DNA from: an uncultured Christensenella sp.
GTDB lineage: Bacteria; Bacillota; Clostridia; Christensenellales; UBA1242
Direction of reading: 5' to 3'
DNA: 7,946 bases
Assembly (NCBI GenBank): GCA_949293915.1
Contig: CASFFJ010000041.1
Coordinates: 1-7,946 of the forward strand
Made by a program: the position numbers and the translations under genes. The notes beneath the pieces were generated by a model, which searched no databases, was not told the DNA's origin, and was given only the letters and a program-made list of their open reading frames with translations. Shown one piece after another: positions 1 through 6,520 of the stretch. Within the stretch, counting starts at the first letter, position 1. Every line of letters begins with the position of its first letter.

Positions 1-1
1 T

Positions 2-184
2 GATGCTAGAATTGATGTTATTTCTTTAACAAAAAAAGGCAAGGTTAGAGTTAATGAATTGCAAACCGATTTGCATAAAAAAATTTCTAAGGTTATAGAC
101 ATAGTGGGGATGGATAAAATTGATGAGTTTATAAATATTGCAATATTAATAAAAGATGTTTTAAAGGAGAATGATGATGTTTAA
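2..184 (+). CDS. MarR-family transcriptional regulator, C-terminal part (5' end outside window)
   Basis: The open frame enters from the left edge and gives 60 residues before TAA at 182-184. The visible part begins DARIDVISLTKKGKV, which fits the beta-wing of the MarR winged-helix fold (family pattern D-x-R-x3-[VL]-x-LT-x-x-G), followed by a helix-rich tail as expected for the C-terminal dimerisation helices. MarR proteins are cytoplasmic dimers that usually repress a neighbouring efflux operon and let go when a small ligand binds. Its last codons overlap the start of the ABC exporter gene, so the two are co-transcribed and probably translationally coupled. The recognition helix lies outside the window, so assignment rests on the wing, tail and neighbourhood. 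Another winged-helix family (for example PadR) is possible but fits the LTxxG wing less well. Confidence 0.72.
   Translation, partial: DARIDVISLTKKGKVRVNELQTDLHKKISKVIDIVGMDKIDEFINIAILIKDVLKENDDV
163..170 (+). promoter_or_regulatory. Ribosome binding site AAAGGAGA of first ABC exporter gene
   Basis: The core GGAG is at 166-169, inside the end of the MarR gene. Three in-frame ATG codons follow at 171, 174 and 177. Only the third lies at a normal distance (7 bases) from GGAG. The first is 1 base away, so 177 is the most likely start. Confidence 0.75.
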
Positions 185-1946
185 ACTTTTAAAAAATTTC
201 ACGACAAAAGATTGGGTGTATCTATCAATAAGTGTAGTATTGATTATAATGCAAGTTTGGTTAGAAATGAAGATGCCAGGATACACACGAGAATTAGCCA
301 TAATAGTAGGTAACAAAACAGCGACAATGGAACAAGTTTTTGAAAATGGTGGTTTAATGTTGGCGTGTGCATTGGGTAGTTTAATGTTGTCTGTCATTTG
401 CACAATATTAATTGCAAAAATAGCGAGTTCGCTTTCTATGAATATACGAACTAAGTTGTTTACAAAAATAAACAGTTTTTCAAATTACGAAATCAACAAA
501 TTTTCAACTGCCAGTTTAGTCACCAGAACAACTAATGATGTGATGCAGGTTCAAAACTTTACAGCAATGGGGATTCAACTACTATTTAAAGCACCTATTC
601 TGGCAATTTGGTCTATATACGAAATTTCATCATCAGATATTAGGTGGACAACATCATTAATCGTATGCGTTGCAATTATTTTATTGGTAATATGTCTTTT
701 AGTTGCAGTATGTTTGCCAAAATTTAAAAAAATACAAAAATTAACGGATGACCTTAATAAAGTTACTAGAGAAAGCGTTGAAGGTGTAAGAGTTGTCAGA
801 GCATTTAATGCGGAAGATTATCAAGAAAATAAGTTTGAAAAAGTAAATCAAGAGGTTACAAAAACTAATTTATTTACATCAAAAATGATGGGGATTTTGA
901 TGCCAGTAATGACACTGGTTATGAATGTTTTGTCGCTTATGATTTATTGGATAGGCGCTTTAAAAATTAATGAATTATTAGAACAAGGGTTAACAATGGC
1001 AGTTGCCTATCAACAAGCGCAAGTGATAGGCGATATTTATGCGTTTAGCCAATATGCAATGCGAGTTATTATGGCATTTATGATGCTTGTTATGTTGTTC
1101 ATAATGCTTCCAAGAGTGACTGTGTCAAGCAAGAGAATAAATGAAGTGCTAGAAACTCAGCCAAAAATAATGGATGGTAATGGTGTGTTAAGTCAAGAAA
1201 ATAATGGCGAAGTGGAGTTTAAAAATGTGTATTTTTCGTACGATGACAAAACTAACAAAGAAAAAACTTTAACTAATATAAATTTTAAAGTAAAAAAAGG
1301 AGAAGTGCTAGCTATTATAGGTTCAACTGGCAGTGCAAAAAGTACGCTTGTGAATTTGATTCCGCGTTTTTACGATGCTAGTCAAGGAGAGGTGCTGGTT
1401 GATGGTGTCAATGTTAAAGATTACAATCAGTTACAACTTCATAACAAAATCTCTTGGGCATCACAAAAAGCCATAATGTTTAAAGGTACGATAATTGATA
1501 ATGTCACATATGGCAGTGAAATTGTTGACAAGGAAAAAGCTGAGAAGGCGCTAGAAATAGCACAAGCAAACTTTGTTAAAGAAAAGAAAGAAGGTTTATA
1601 TTCACAAGTCGCACAAGGTGGAACGAATTTGTCGGGCGGACAGAAACAAAGATTGTCAATTGCTAGAGCGATATATAAAGATTCTGAAATAATGATTTTT
1701 GATGACTGCTTTTCTGCACTAGATTATAAAACCGATATGCTTGTACGAAAAAGTATAAAAGAAAACTTAAATGACAAAACAATAATTATTGTTGCTCAGC
1801 GCATAGGCACAATTAAAGATGCGGATAACATTTTAGTTTTAGATGCGGGTAAAATTGTAGGACAGGGCAAACACGAAGAATTGTTAAAAAATTGTCCACT
1901 TTACAAAGAAATTGCAATGTCACAACTTTCTAAGGAGGAATTATAA
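177..1946 (+). CDS. Heterodimeric ABC exporter half-transporter, degenerate-site subunit (permease-ATPase fusion)
   Basis: This 589-residue protein has the usual half-exporter length and order: an ABC type-1 membrane domain with about six helices (residues 12-315), then the ATPase domain (345-585). Residues count from the ATG at 177; starts at 171 or 174 are in frame but too close to the ribosome binding site. ATPase motifs are the A-loop Tyr355, Walker A GSTGSAKST (382-390), Q-loop Gln430, signature LSGGQ (485-489), Walker B IMIFDD (505-510), D-loop SALD (513-516) and Gln541 at the switch position. Three departures stand out: Ala replaces the last Walker A glycine, Asp510 replaces the catalytic glutamate, and Gln replaces the switch histidine. 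By analogy with TM287 of the TM287/288 exporter, this subunit supplies the weak ATP site and gives its intact LSGGQ to the partner's active site. It probably exports drugs or other amphipathic compounds across the cytoplasmic membrane; the substrate cannot be read from sequence. Confidence 0.93.
   Translation: MFKLLKNFTTKDWVYLSISVVLIIMQVWLEMKMPGYTRELAIIVGNKTATMEQVFENGGLMLACALGSLMLSVICTILIAKIASSLSMNIRTKLFTKINSFSNYEINKFSTASLVTRTTNDVMQVQNFTAMGIQLLFKAPILAIWSIYEISSSDIRWTTSLIVCVAIILLVICLLVAVCLPKFKKIQKLTDDLNKVTRESVEGVRVVRAFNAEDYQENKFEKVNQEVTKTNLFTSKMMGILMPVMTLVMNVLSLMIYWIGALKINELLEQGLTMAVAYQQAQVIGDIYAFSQYAMRVIMAFMMLVMLFIMLPRVTVSSKRINEVLETQPKIMDGNGVLSQENNGEVEFKNVYFSYDDKTNKEKTLTNINFKVKKGEVLAIIGSTGSAKSTLVNLIPRFYDASQGEVLVDGVNVKDYNQLQLHNKISWASQKAIMFKGTIIDNVTYGSEIVDKEKAEKALEIAQANFVKEKKEGLYSQVAQGGTNLSGGQKQRLSIARAIYKDSEIMIFDDCFSALDYKTDMLVRKSIKENLNDKTIIIVAQRIGTIKDADNILVLDAGKIVGQGKHEELLKNCPLYKEIAMSQLSKEEL
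1932..1938 (+). promoter_or_regulatory. Ribosome binding site AAGGAGG of second ABC exporter gene
   Basis: A perfect AAGGAGG lies within the final codons of the first exporter gene, 9 bases before the ATG at 1948. It selects 1948 over the in-frame ATG at 1912, which has no such site and would add 12 residues overlapping the upstream gene. Confidence 0.88.
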
Positions 1947-1947
1947 T

Positions 1948-3762
1948 ATGATAGGTGGTAGACCAGCGCATCCCCAAGGAAACAATCAGGGAAATGGTAA
2001 AGAAAAAATAGACTTAAAAGCATTAAAAAAATTGTTTGCTTATTGCAAATCTTATTTGCCGGCAATTATAACTTCGCTATTGCTAGCTGTTGTAGGTGCA
2101 GTGACTACAATAATAGGGCCAGATAGGATAAAAGAACTAATGGATTTAATTGTCTCAGCGTTAGGTAGTCCGCTTGGCATAAATATGACTAAATTTTTAA
2201 AAATAGTAATAATACTGATATGCTTGTATGGAGCAGGAGTAATTGCAAACTATTTACAAAATTATGTTAGCGCAACAATAACTCACAAAACCGCAAAAAA
2301 ATTAAGAACAGATATTAATCAAAAAATCAACAAACTTCCGCTTAAATATTTTGACACAACCACTCGTGGTAATGTGCTCTCAAGAGTAACCAATGATGTG
2401 GACACCGTTTCGCAAACACTCAGTTCTACTGTTTCGAATTTGATTAACGCAATTATAACTTTTTTGGGTGTGATTGTTATGATGTTCGTAACCAACTGGA
2501 TATTAGCATTGACCACAATTGCGACCTCACTTATTGGCTTTGCTTTAACATTTGTTATACTAAGCAAATCCCAAAAATACTTTAATCGTAGACAACATAA
2601 TCTAGGCGAAATGAATGGATATATAGAAGAGACATTTACAAATCATAGTGTTATAAAAGCTTATAACGCCGAAGATAATACAAAAGAACAGTTTGATAAA
2701 ATCAACAAAAAATTATACGAAAATAATTGGAAATCGCAATCTTTGTCAGGGCTTATGCCTTCGCTTATGAGTTTTGTTGGTAATCTTTCGTATGTTATGG
2801 TGTTTATTGTGGGTGTGGCTTTAATATTGAATGGTAGTACAATAATCACATTTGGTACGATTTCTTCGTTTATAATATATGCAAATTTATTTTCACAACC
2901 ATTATCAACTATGGCACAATCATTAGGGTCACTTCAACAGGCATCGGCAGCTTCTAAGCGAATTTTTGAAATGCTTGATGAAACTGAGATGTCGGATGAA
3001 AGCGGAAAAACAAAAAAATTAACCAAAGTTAAAGGGAATGTTGAATTTAAAAATGTCAGATTCGGTTATGATAAAGATAATGTTATAATAAAAGATTTTT
3101 CAGCTAAGTTCAATAGCGGGCAAAAAATTGCTATCGTTGGACCAACAGGAGCGGGTAAAACAACAATTGTAAATCTACTTATGCGTTTTTACGAGCTGGA
3201 TGCGGGCGAAATTTTAATTGATGGTGTGTCAATATCTGACATAAAAAGAGAAAATTTACGCGATTTATTTGATATGATTCTTCAAGATAGTTGGCTATTT
3301 GATGGTACGATTAGAGAAAATTTAGTTTATAACAAACAAGGAGTGACTGACAAGCAATTAGACAAAGTTTGCAAGGTTGTTGGATTAACCCACTTTGTGC
3401 AAACATTAAAAGATGGATACGATACGCAAATTGATAGTGGGGTGTCACTTTCTGAAGGGCAAAAACAGCAAATCACAATAGCAAGAGCGATGATAAAAAA
3501 TTCATCACTGCTTATTTTGGATGAAGCAACATCCAGCGTGGACACGCGAACAGAACTAAAAATACAAAAAGCAATGGATAAACTAACTGAAGGAAGAACA
3601 TCGTTTGTTATAGCGCATAGATTGTCAACGATAAAAAATGCAGATGTGATTTTGGTTATAAACGATGGCAACATAGTAGAAAGTGGAAAACATACTGAGT
3701 TATTAAAAAAAGGCGGTTATTATGCGGAGTTATATAATAGCCAATTCGCAAATATTGGATAG
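1948..3762 (+). CDS. Heterodimeric ABC exporter half-transporter, catalytic-site subunit (permease-ATPase fusion)
   Basis: This 604-residue protein starts one base after the stop of its partner gene, so the two are coupled. A short Gly/Pro/Asn-rich N-terminal tail (residues 1-18) precedes the membrane domain (about 25-335, six helices) and the ATPase domain (365-600). Motifs are A-loop Tyr374, Walker A GPTGAGKTT (398-406), Q-loop Gln446, Walker B LLILDE with catalytic Glu526, D-loop SSVD, and switch His557. All are canonical, but the signature is LSEGQ (501-505) instead of LSGGQ. This is the mirror image of the upstream subunit. Its own Walker A/B and His pair with the partner's good LSGGQ to form the hydrolytic site, while its LSEGQ faces the partner's degenerate site. 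It corresponds to TM288 in TM287/288-type exporters. Multidrug or toxic-compound efflux is the usual role; the actual cargo is not known. Confidence 0.94.
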   Translation: MIGGRPAHPQGNNQGNGKEKIDLKALKKLFAYCKSYLPAIITSLLLAVVGAVTTIIGPDRIKELMDLIVSALGSPLGINMTKFLKIVIILICLYGAGVIANYLQNYVSATITHKTAKKLRTDINQKINKLPLKYFDTTTRGNVLSRVTNDVDTVSQTLSSTVSNLINAIITFLGVIVMMFVTNWILALTTIATSLIGFALTFVILSKSQKYFNRRQHNLGEMNGYIEETFTNHSVIKAYNAEDNTKEQFDKINKKLYENNWKSQSLSGLMPSLMSFVGNLSYVMVFIVGVALILNGSTIITFGTISSFIIYANLFSQPLSTMAQSLGSLQQASAASKRIFEMLDETEMSDESGKTKKLTKVKGNVEFKNVRFGYDKDNVIIKDFSAKFNSGQKIAIVGPTGAGKTTIVNLLMRFYELDAGEILIDGVSISDIKRENLRDLFDMILQDSWLFDGTIRENLVYNKQGVTDKQLDKVCKVVGLTHFVQTLKDGYDTQIDSGVSLSEGQKQQITIARAMIKNSSLLILDEATSSVDTRTELKIQKAMDKLTEGRTSFVIAHRLSTIKNADVILVINDGNIVESGKHTELLKKGGYYAELYNSQFANIG

Positions 3763-3794
3763 ATAAACTGTTAAAAATCATATAATTTTTTAAT

Positions 3795-3830
3795 TATACA
3801 CATAATTATTTGTATGTGTATATTTTTTTT
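3795..3830 (+). terminator. Rho-independent terminator of the MarR-ABC exporter operon
   Basis: A perfect 10-bp stem (3795-3804 with 3813-3822, arms TATACACATA/TATGTGTATA) closes an 8-base loop and is followed by eight T at 3823-3830. It lies 32 bases after the exporter stop codon. The stem is AT-rich, but the uninterrupted T-tract is convincing. Confidence 0.82.
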
Positions 3831-3927
3831 AAATTCGGAGTAGACTATTATAAGCAAATGATTAAAATAAAAAATCATATGAAAAAAGAACAAACGTTTT
3901 TTCAGCGATTGCATAAAAATTTTAACA

Positions 3928-3956
3928 TTGTCATATAAAAAGAGTGTAAATATTTT
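3928..3956 (+). promoter_or_regulatory. Candidate sigma-A promoter of the lipoprotein gene
   Basis: TTGTCA at 3928-3933 and TATTTT at 3951-3956 are separated by 17 bases, which would start transcription near 3963. The background is very AT-rich, so a nearby alternative is possible: TTGCAT at 3909-3914 with TATAAA at 3934-3939, spacer 19. The choice matters because the -10 given here falls inside the left arm of the inverted repeat at 3949-4003. Confidence 0.4.
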
Positions 3957-4003
3957 AAAATTTGTGATTTTGTTAAATCGTTTGCACAAAATTTTAAAAT
4001 ATT
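3949..4003. repeat. Long AT-rich inverted repeat upstream of the lipoprotein gene
   Basis: The left arm at 3949-3966 (AATATTTTAAAATTTGTG) pairs with the right arm at 3985-4003 over 18 bp, with one bulged base and an 18-base loop. It is not followed by a T-run in either direction, so it is unlikely to be a terminator. It ends 13 bases before the AAGGAGG of the lipoprotein gene. It could be a 5' mRNA stem-loop or an operator, depending on which promoter is used. Confidence 0.6.
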
Positions 4004-4034
4004 AGTAAAAAAATTAAGGAGGATTAAAGGATTA

Positions 4035-4238
4035 ATGAAAAAAATTTTATATCCTTTAGGTTTGATGTCTGCTGTAGTTGGCGGTAGCTTGTTAATAGGA
4101 TGTGGAGAATCAAATTTTCAAGCAAAAGATTTTAGCATTACAAACTTAACGACCACTTACAATGGCCAAGCGCAAATGTTTGAACTAGATGCTCCAGCTG
4201 GTACAACGATTACGTATTCGTTGGATGGTAAAACTTAA
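4035..4238 (+). CDS. Surface lipoprotein, N-terminal fragment before the frameshift
   Basis: This 67-residue piece starts at an ATG 12 bases after AAGGAGG (4016-4022), with a weaker AAAGG (4026-4030) only 4 bases away. It opens with a type II signal peptide: MKK, a hydrophobic stretch, and the lipobox LIGC with Cys23 as the predicted lipidated residue. The mature protein would be anchored on the outer face of the cytoplasmic membrane. Residues 30-67 look like the first half of an MBG/Ig-like beta-sandwich, with the typical YNGQAQ strand followed by TTITYSLDGKT. The frame then ends at TAA (4236-4238) in mid-domain. The missing second half is found immediately downstream in another frame, so this is best read as the 5' part of one disrupted gene and not as a separate small lipoprotein. 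Confidence 0.82.
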   Translation: MKKILYPLGLMSAVVGGSLLIGCGESNFQAKDFSITNLTTTYNGQAQMFELDAPAGTTITYSLDGKT

Positions 4239-4243
4239 AAAAC
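4229..4243 (+). other. Frameshift site splitting the lipoprotein gene
   Basis: The upstream frame stops at 4236-4238, and the downstream frame is open from 4232, just after its own stop at 4229-4231. Adding one base (for example making ACT-TTA-AAA-AAC or ACT-TAT-AAA-AAC), or removing two, restores a continuous reading through an Ig-like domain: ...SLDGKT / KNASELNLVDAGSYQV. An A6 tract (4237-4242) sits at the junction. A length change in this A-tract alone would not rescue the gene, because the TAA is formed by its first bases. Confidence 0.8.
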
Positions 4244-4258
4244 GCTAGTGAATTAAAT

Positions 4259-5623
4259 TTGGTGGATGCCGGTTCGTATCAAGTGAGATACAAAGTAACA
4301 AAACAAGGTTATAAAGACTATATTTCTAAACCAGTTGCTTTTACAATCAATAAAGCAAACGTTACAATTAATGTGGCGGATGAATACGTATATGTAGGCG
4401 AAACAGAAGTTAATATAGATACCGATTATAGTTTAGAATGTGCTGATAACATAAAAAACATAGTGGAAGCTATTGATTTTGATATTGTTGCTCCTAGCTA
4501 TGATCCAACAACTGATTTAGCAGGGCAAACTTACAATTTAAATATAACAACAACTGAATCGTTAAGAAACTTAGATGTTGTTGTAAATAAAGGCACTTTA
4601 TACGTAACGGATAAAGGAATTGTTGTATTGAATGGTGCAGAAATGACTGGCTATAGTAATATTATTGATGCTTTAAATAATGCACAAACTGATACAAAGA
4701 TGGTGTTAAGTACAGATGTGCAAAATAAAATTGAGATTGATGAATCTTTTTATTCATTGACTGCCAAAGATATTTCTGTGGACTTGAATGGTCACACATT
4801 GGATCTTTTAGGTGGTAAAACTATTGAAGTTTCAAATGCTGAATTAAGTTTTACTGATGGTAATTTGAGTTATAATGGTTTTTCTAAAGGTAACAAAGCA
4901 GCATTTAAAGCGCTTGCTAATGCAGAGATTCGTTTAAATGATGTTGATTATGCAACAGATGGGTCGGCTTTAGATGCTCAAGGTGATGGTGCAACTATTA
5001 AAGTTTACGATTCGAATGTCGCTGGTGGTTGCTTTTGCGTGACCACAAATGCTAGCACACCAATAGATGGCGAAGTAATCATCTCACTAAAAAATTCCAG
5101 TTTTGTTGCAAGAGGATGGGATTTTGATGAAACAGATGTTGAAAATACAACAGATTATGACAATTGTCCAATCTTAATAAATATTCCGGGTAATATCACA
5201 ATTGAAAATTGTGTAATTACAGGAGATAGGCAAGCGGTAGTTATCAGAGGTGGAAATGCTATAATTAAAAACAGTGAAATCAACTTTACTGGTAAATATG
5301 TTGTTGATGAAGATCAATATTTAACACAAACTTGGAGTGATGGTAACGAAGTAGTTAAAGCCGGTGTTGTAGTTGGTGATAGGTCAGAGAGTTATGATTA
5401 TCCAGCAAGTCTAGTATTGGAGAATACAACAGTTGTGGCACAAACAGAAGGGGATATAGCAATCTATGTTCGCCAAGATGGTAAAATAGATGAAACAAAC
5501 GGGGTTGAATATACAGCAACATTAACAATCACTGCTGGAACAATCACTGATGAAATTATAAATTCTAATGCAACTTTGATTAAAGATGGTGTCCCTGTTG
5601 TTGCTCAAGAAACAGCAGAATAA
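4259..5623 (+). pseudogene. Surface lipoprotein, C-terminal part after the frameshift (Ig-like/MBG and beta-helix domains)
   Basis: The frame is open from 4232 and runs to TAA at 5621-5623. The first possible start is TTG at 4259, with no ribosome binding site and no signal peptide, so it is unlikely to be translated on its own. Counting from 4259, residues 1-33 (DAGSYQVRYKV...FTINKA) complete the Ig-like MBG domain begun upstream. Residues 35-118 resemble a second MBG_2-type domain, ending AGQTYNLNI...NKGTLYVTDK. From about 130 to 440 there are short Asn/Gly-turn beta-strand repeats (VDLNGHTLDL, NAELSFTDGNLSY, GNITIENCVITG, GNAIIKNSEINF, ASLVLENTTVVA), typical of a right-handed parallel beta-helix. 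No catalytic motif, LPxTG signal or membrane anchor is seen. The intact protein was probably a lipid-anchored adhesin or polysaccharide-binding protein. Codon use looks undecayed and the frame is clean over 1.36 kb, so the break is recent or artefactual. Confidence 0.75.
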
Positions 5624-5659
5624 TTTATAATTAAAGTTATCTAATATGTAATAAAAAAC

Positions 5660-5691
5660 AAAAAATAGTAGGCAATCGCTTACTATTTTTT
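5660..5691 (+). terminator. Rho-independent terminator after the lipoprotein gene
   Basis: The arms 5660-5673 and 5678-5691 form a 14-bp stem (one G-U pair) around the loop AATC. The core GTAGGC/GCTTAC is flanked by A6 on the left and T6 on the right. It lies 36 bases after the stop. The A-tract on the left could let it act on the opposite strand as well. Confidence 0.88.
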
Positions 5692-5898
5692 AATATTAAC
5701 TATCTCAAATTGTGTGTTATTGAATACGAGTGAGCACAACGAAGAATTTTAAATAAACGAATAATTTTATAATTTATATTTGTTGTCAGGTTTGATGTTA
5801 TTTCAAATAATTCAAATGAGATATTTTTTTAGCAGAATCTATTCTGTTTTTGCTCAAATTGGCGCTGATAGTTAAAATTGATAGCGTTGTGGAACGTG
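5692..5898. other. Intergenic spacer between convergent units, nothing recognised
   Basis: The stretch lies between the terminator of the lipoprotein gene and the terminator of the convergent small gene. I see no credible coding frame, RNA gene or promoter with correct spacing. A weak hairpin near 5833-5846 (CAGAA/TTCTG) is followed by T5, but it has no gene to serve. Confidence 0.5.
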
Positions 5899-5928
5899 AA
5901 AAAAATAATTATGTTGAGCACATAATTA
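5899..5928 (-). terminator. Rho-independent terminator of the duplicated-repeat small gene
   Basis: On the - strand a 9-bp perfect stem (5920-5928 with 5906-5914; arms TAATTATGT/ACATAATTA) with a 5-base loop is followed directly by seven T (the A-run at 5899-5905 on the + strand). It lies 38 bases past the stop of the small gene and has the correct orientation for it. Confidence 0.8.
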
Positions 5929-5966
5929 AATTTATATTTTGAGAATATTGTAAATGATTTAACAAT

Positions 5967-6254
5967 TTATTTGAGATTTGGTTCTAACAAATCATCATCT
6001 TCTTCTTGTGATTTAACAATATAGTACATAATTGATGTATTAGGAGAAATTTTACCTAATTTTTTATCCTCATTGTATTTTTTTAAGCCAATAAGTAATT
6101 TATCCTCTCTTGTGGTTTGAGAATCTTCTTTGTATAATTTGCGTGCTATGTAATTCATAATACTTTCATCTGGGTTTATTTTTCCTGCGGATTTTTCTAA
6201 ATTGTACTTTTTGACTAATTCAAGAATTAAATCTTGTTTATTTTGATTGTTCAT
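5967..6254 (-). CDS. Uncharacterised 95-residue protein with two tandem repeats
   Basis: I do not recognise this protein. It is highly charged, has no cysteine, tryptophan, signal peptide or membrane segment, and is probably cytoplasmic and mostly helical. It consists of two copies of a roughly 37-residue unit, residues 8-44 and 51-87, identical at 17 of 37 aligned positions without gaps. The shared core is KKYN-x2-[ED]K-x2-GKI-x-P-x2-SIM-x-YI. An acidic tail (EEDDDLLE) follows. The pattern suggests a duplicated helix-turn-helix-sized module that may bind protein or nucleic acid, but this is inference only. The gene is real: ATG at 6254-6252 lies 6 bases after AAAAGGTGG, a strong promoter is upstream, and a terminator follows the TAA stop. 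It is a single-gene unit, divergent from cysS and convergent with the lipoprotein gene, so context gives no functional clue. Confidence 0.85.
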   Translation of the reverse strand: MNNQNKQDLILELVKKYNLEKSAGKINPDESIMNYIARKLYKEDSQTTREDKLLIGLKKYNEDKKLGKISPNTSIMYYIVKSQEEDDDLLEPNLK

Positions 6255-6260
6255 TTTTTA

Positions 6261-6269
6261 CCACCTTTT
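6261..6269 (-). promoter_or_regulatory. Ribosome binding site AAAAGGTGG of the small repeat-protein gene
   Basis: Read on the - strand, AAGGTGG differs from AAGGAGG by one base and ends 6 bases before the ATG. It supports the start at 6254. Confidence 0.75.
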
Positions 6270-6282
6270 AATAAGTGAATAT

Positions 6283-6311
6283 ATATTAGCACTAAAAGTT
6301 GACAATGTCAA
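6283..6311 (-). promoter_or_regulatory. Sigma-A promoter of the small repeat-protein gene, with palindromic -35
   Basis: On the - strand the -35 is a perfect TTGACA (6311-6306), the spacer is 17 bases, and the -10 is TAATAT (6288-6283) preceded by TGC as in an extended -10. The expected start is near 6276, giving a leader of about 22 bases. The -35 is one half of the palindrome TTGACA-A-TGTCAA at 6299-6311. Confidence 0.75.
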
Positions 6312-6343
6312 TAACCAATTTAAAATTTGACAAAATTAGTCAA
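6299..6343. promoter_or_regulatory. Candidate operator: two TTGAC/GTCAA palindromes
   Basis: The first palindrome, 6299-6311, is TTGACA-A-TGTCAA. The second, 6327-6343, is TTGAC-N7-GTCAA. Their centres (6305 and 6335) are 30 bp apart, close to three helical turns, so a dimeric regulator could bind both on one DNA face. The first overlaps the -35 of the small gene and the second lies just upstream, as expected for repression or activation of that gene. No regulator is identified. Confidence 0.4.
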
Positions 6344-6485
6344 TGTTTTTAATTAAATAAACATCTACTATTATTTAATTATCTTTAATTGTTTTTACAA
6401 CTAAAAGCAAATAAGCCAAGAAATTGCTATTTAAAGTATAAAGAATAATAACTATGCTTTTTTTAAATGAAAAAGAATCAATTAT
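6344..6485. other. Divergent intergenic region, centre
   Basis: Between the operator-like palindromes and the cysS promoter region the DNA is AT-rich, without a supportable gene. I looked for a T-box leader of cysS, which is common in Firmicutes, and see none: the likely cysS transcript starts near 6541, only about 14 bases before the ATG. Confidence 0.5.
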
Positions 6486-6520
6486 AATTGTTCGACCGTA
6501 AATTCTTGACAAGAACAATT
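6486..6520. repeat. Inverted repeats around the cysS -35
   Basis: AATTGTTC (6486-6493) and GAACAATT (6513-6520) are perfect 8-bp inverted arms 19 bases apart. Within them TTCTTG-A-CAAGAA (6503-6515) is a 13-base perfect palindrome centred on the -35 box. This may be an operator for cysS, or chance in AT-rich DNA. Confidence 0.45.

Noticed and set aside
161..3674. Several - strand frames of 60-115 codons inside the ABC exporter genes
   Set aside because: They lie opposite strongly supported coding sequence with intact motifs and have no ribosome binding sites or recognisable products of their own.
3880..3904. Hairpin TGAAAAAA/TTTTTTCA upstream of the lipoprotein gene
   Set aside because: It is made almost entirely of A-T pairs from A and T tracts, has no T-tail after the stem, and a proper terminator already lies upstream at 3795-3830.
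3771..3989. 72-codon frame on the - strand between the exporter and lipoprotein genes
   Set aside because: It runs through the exporter terminator and the AT-rich leader, is dominated by Phe/Ile/Lys from low-complexity DNA, and has no domain or credible ribosome binding site.
4229..4243. Programmed -1 frameshifting at A-AAA-AAC in the lipoprotein gene
   Set aside because: The heptamer at 4237-4243 looks classical, but it is out of phase and lies at and after the TAA stop of the incoming frame, so a ribosome would terminate before slipping there.
6433..6464. Possible hairpin AAAGTAT/ATGCTTT followed by a T-run
   Set aside because: It has only seven pairs including G-U, a 14-base loop, and no + strand gene upstream to terminate.
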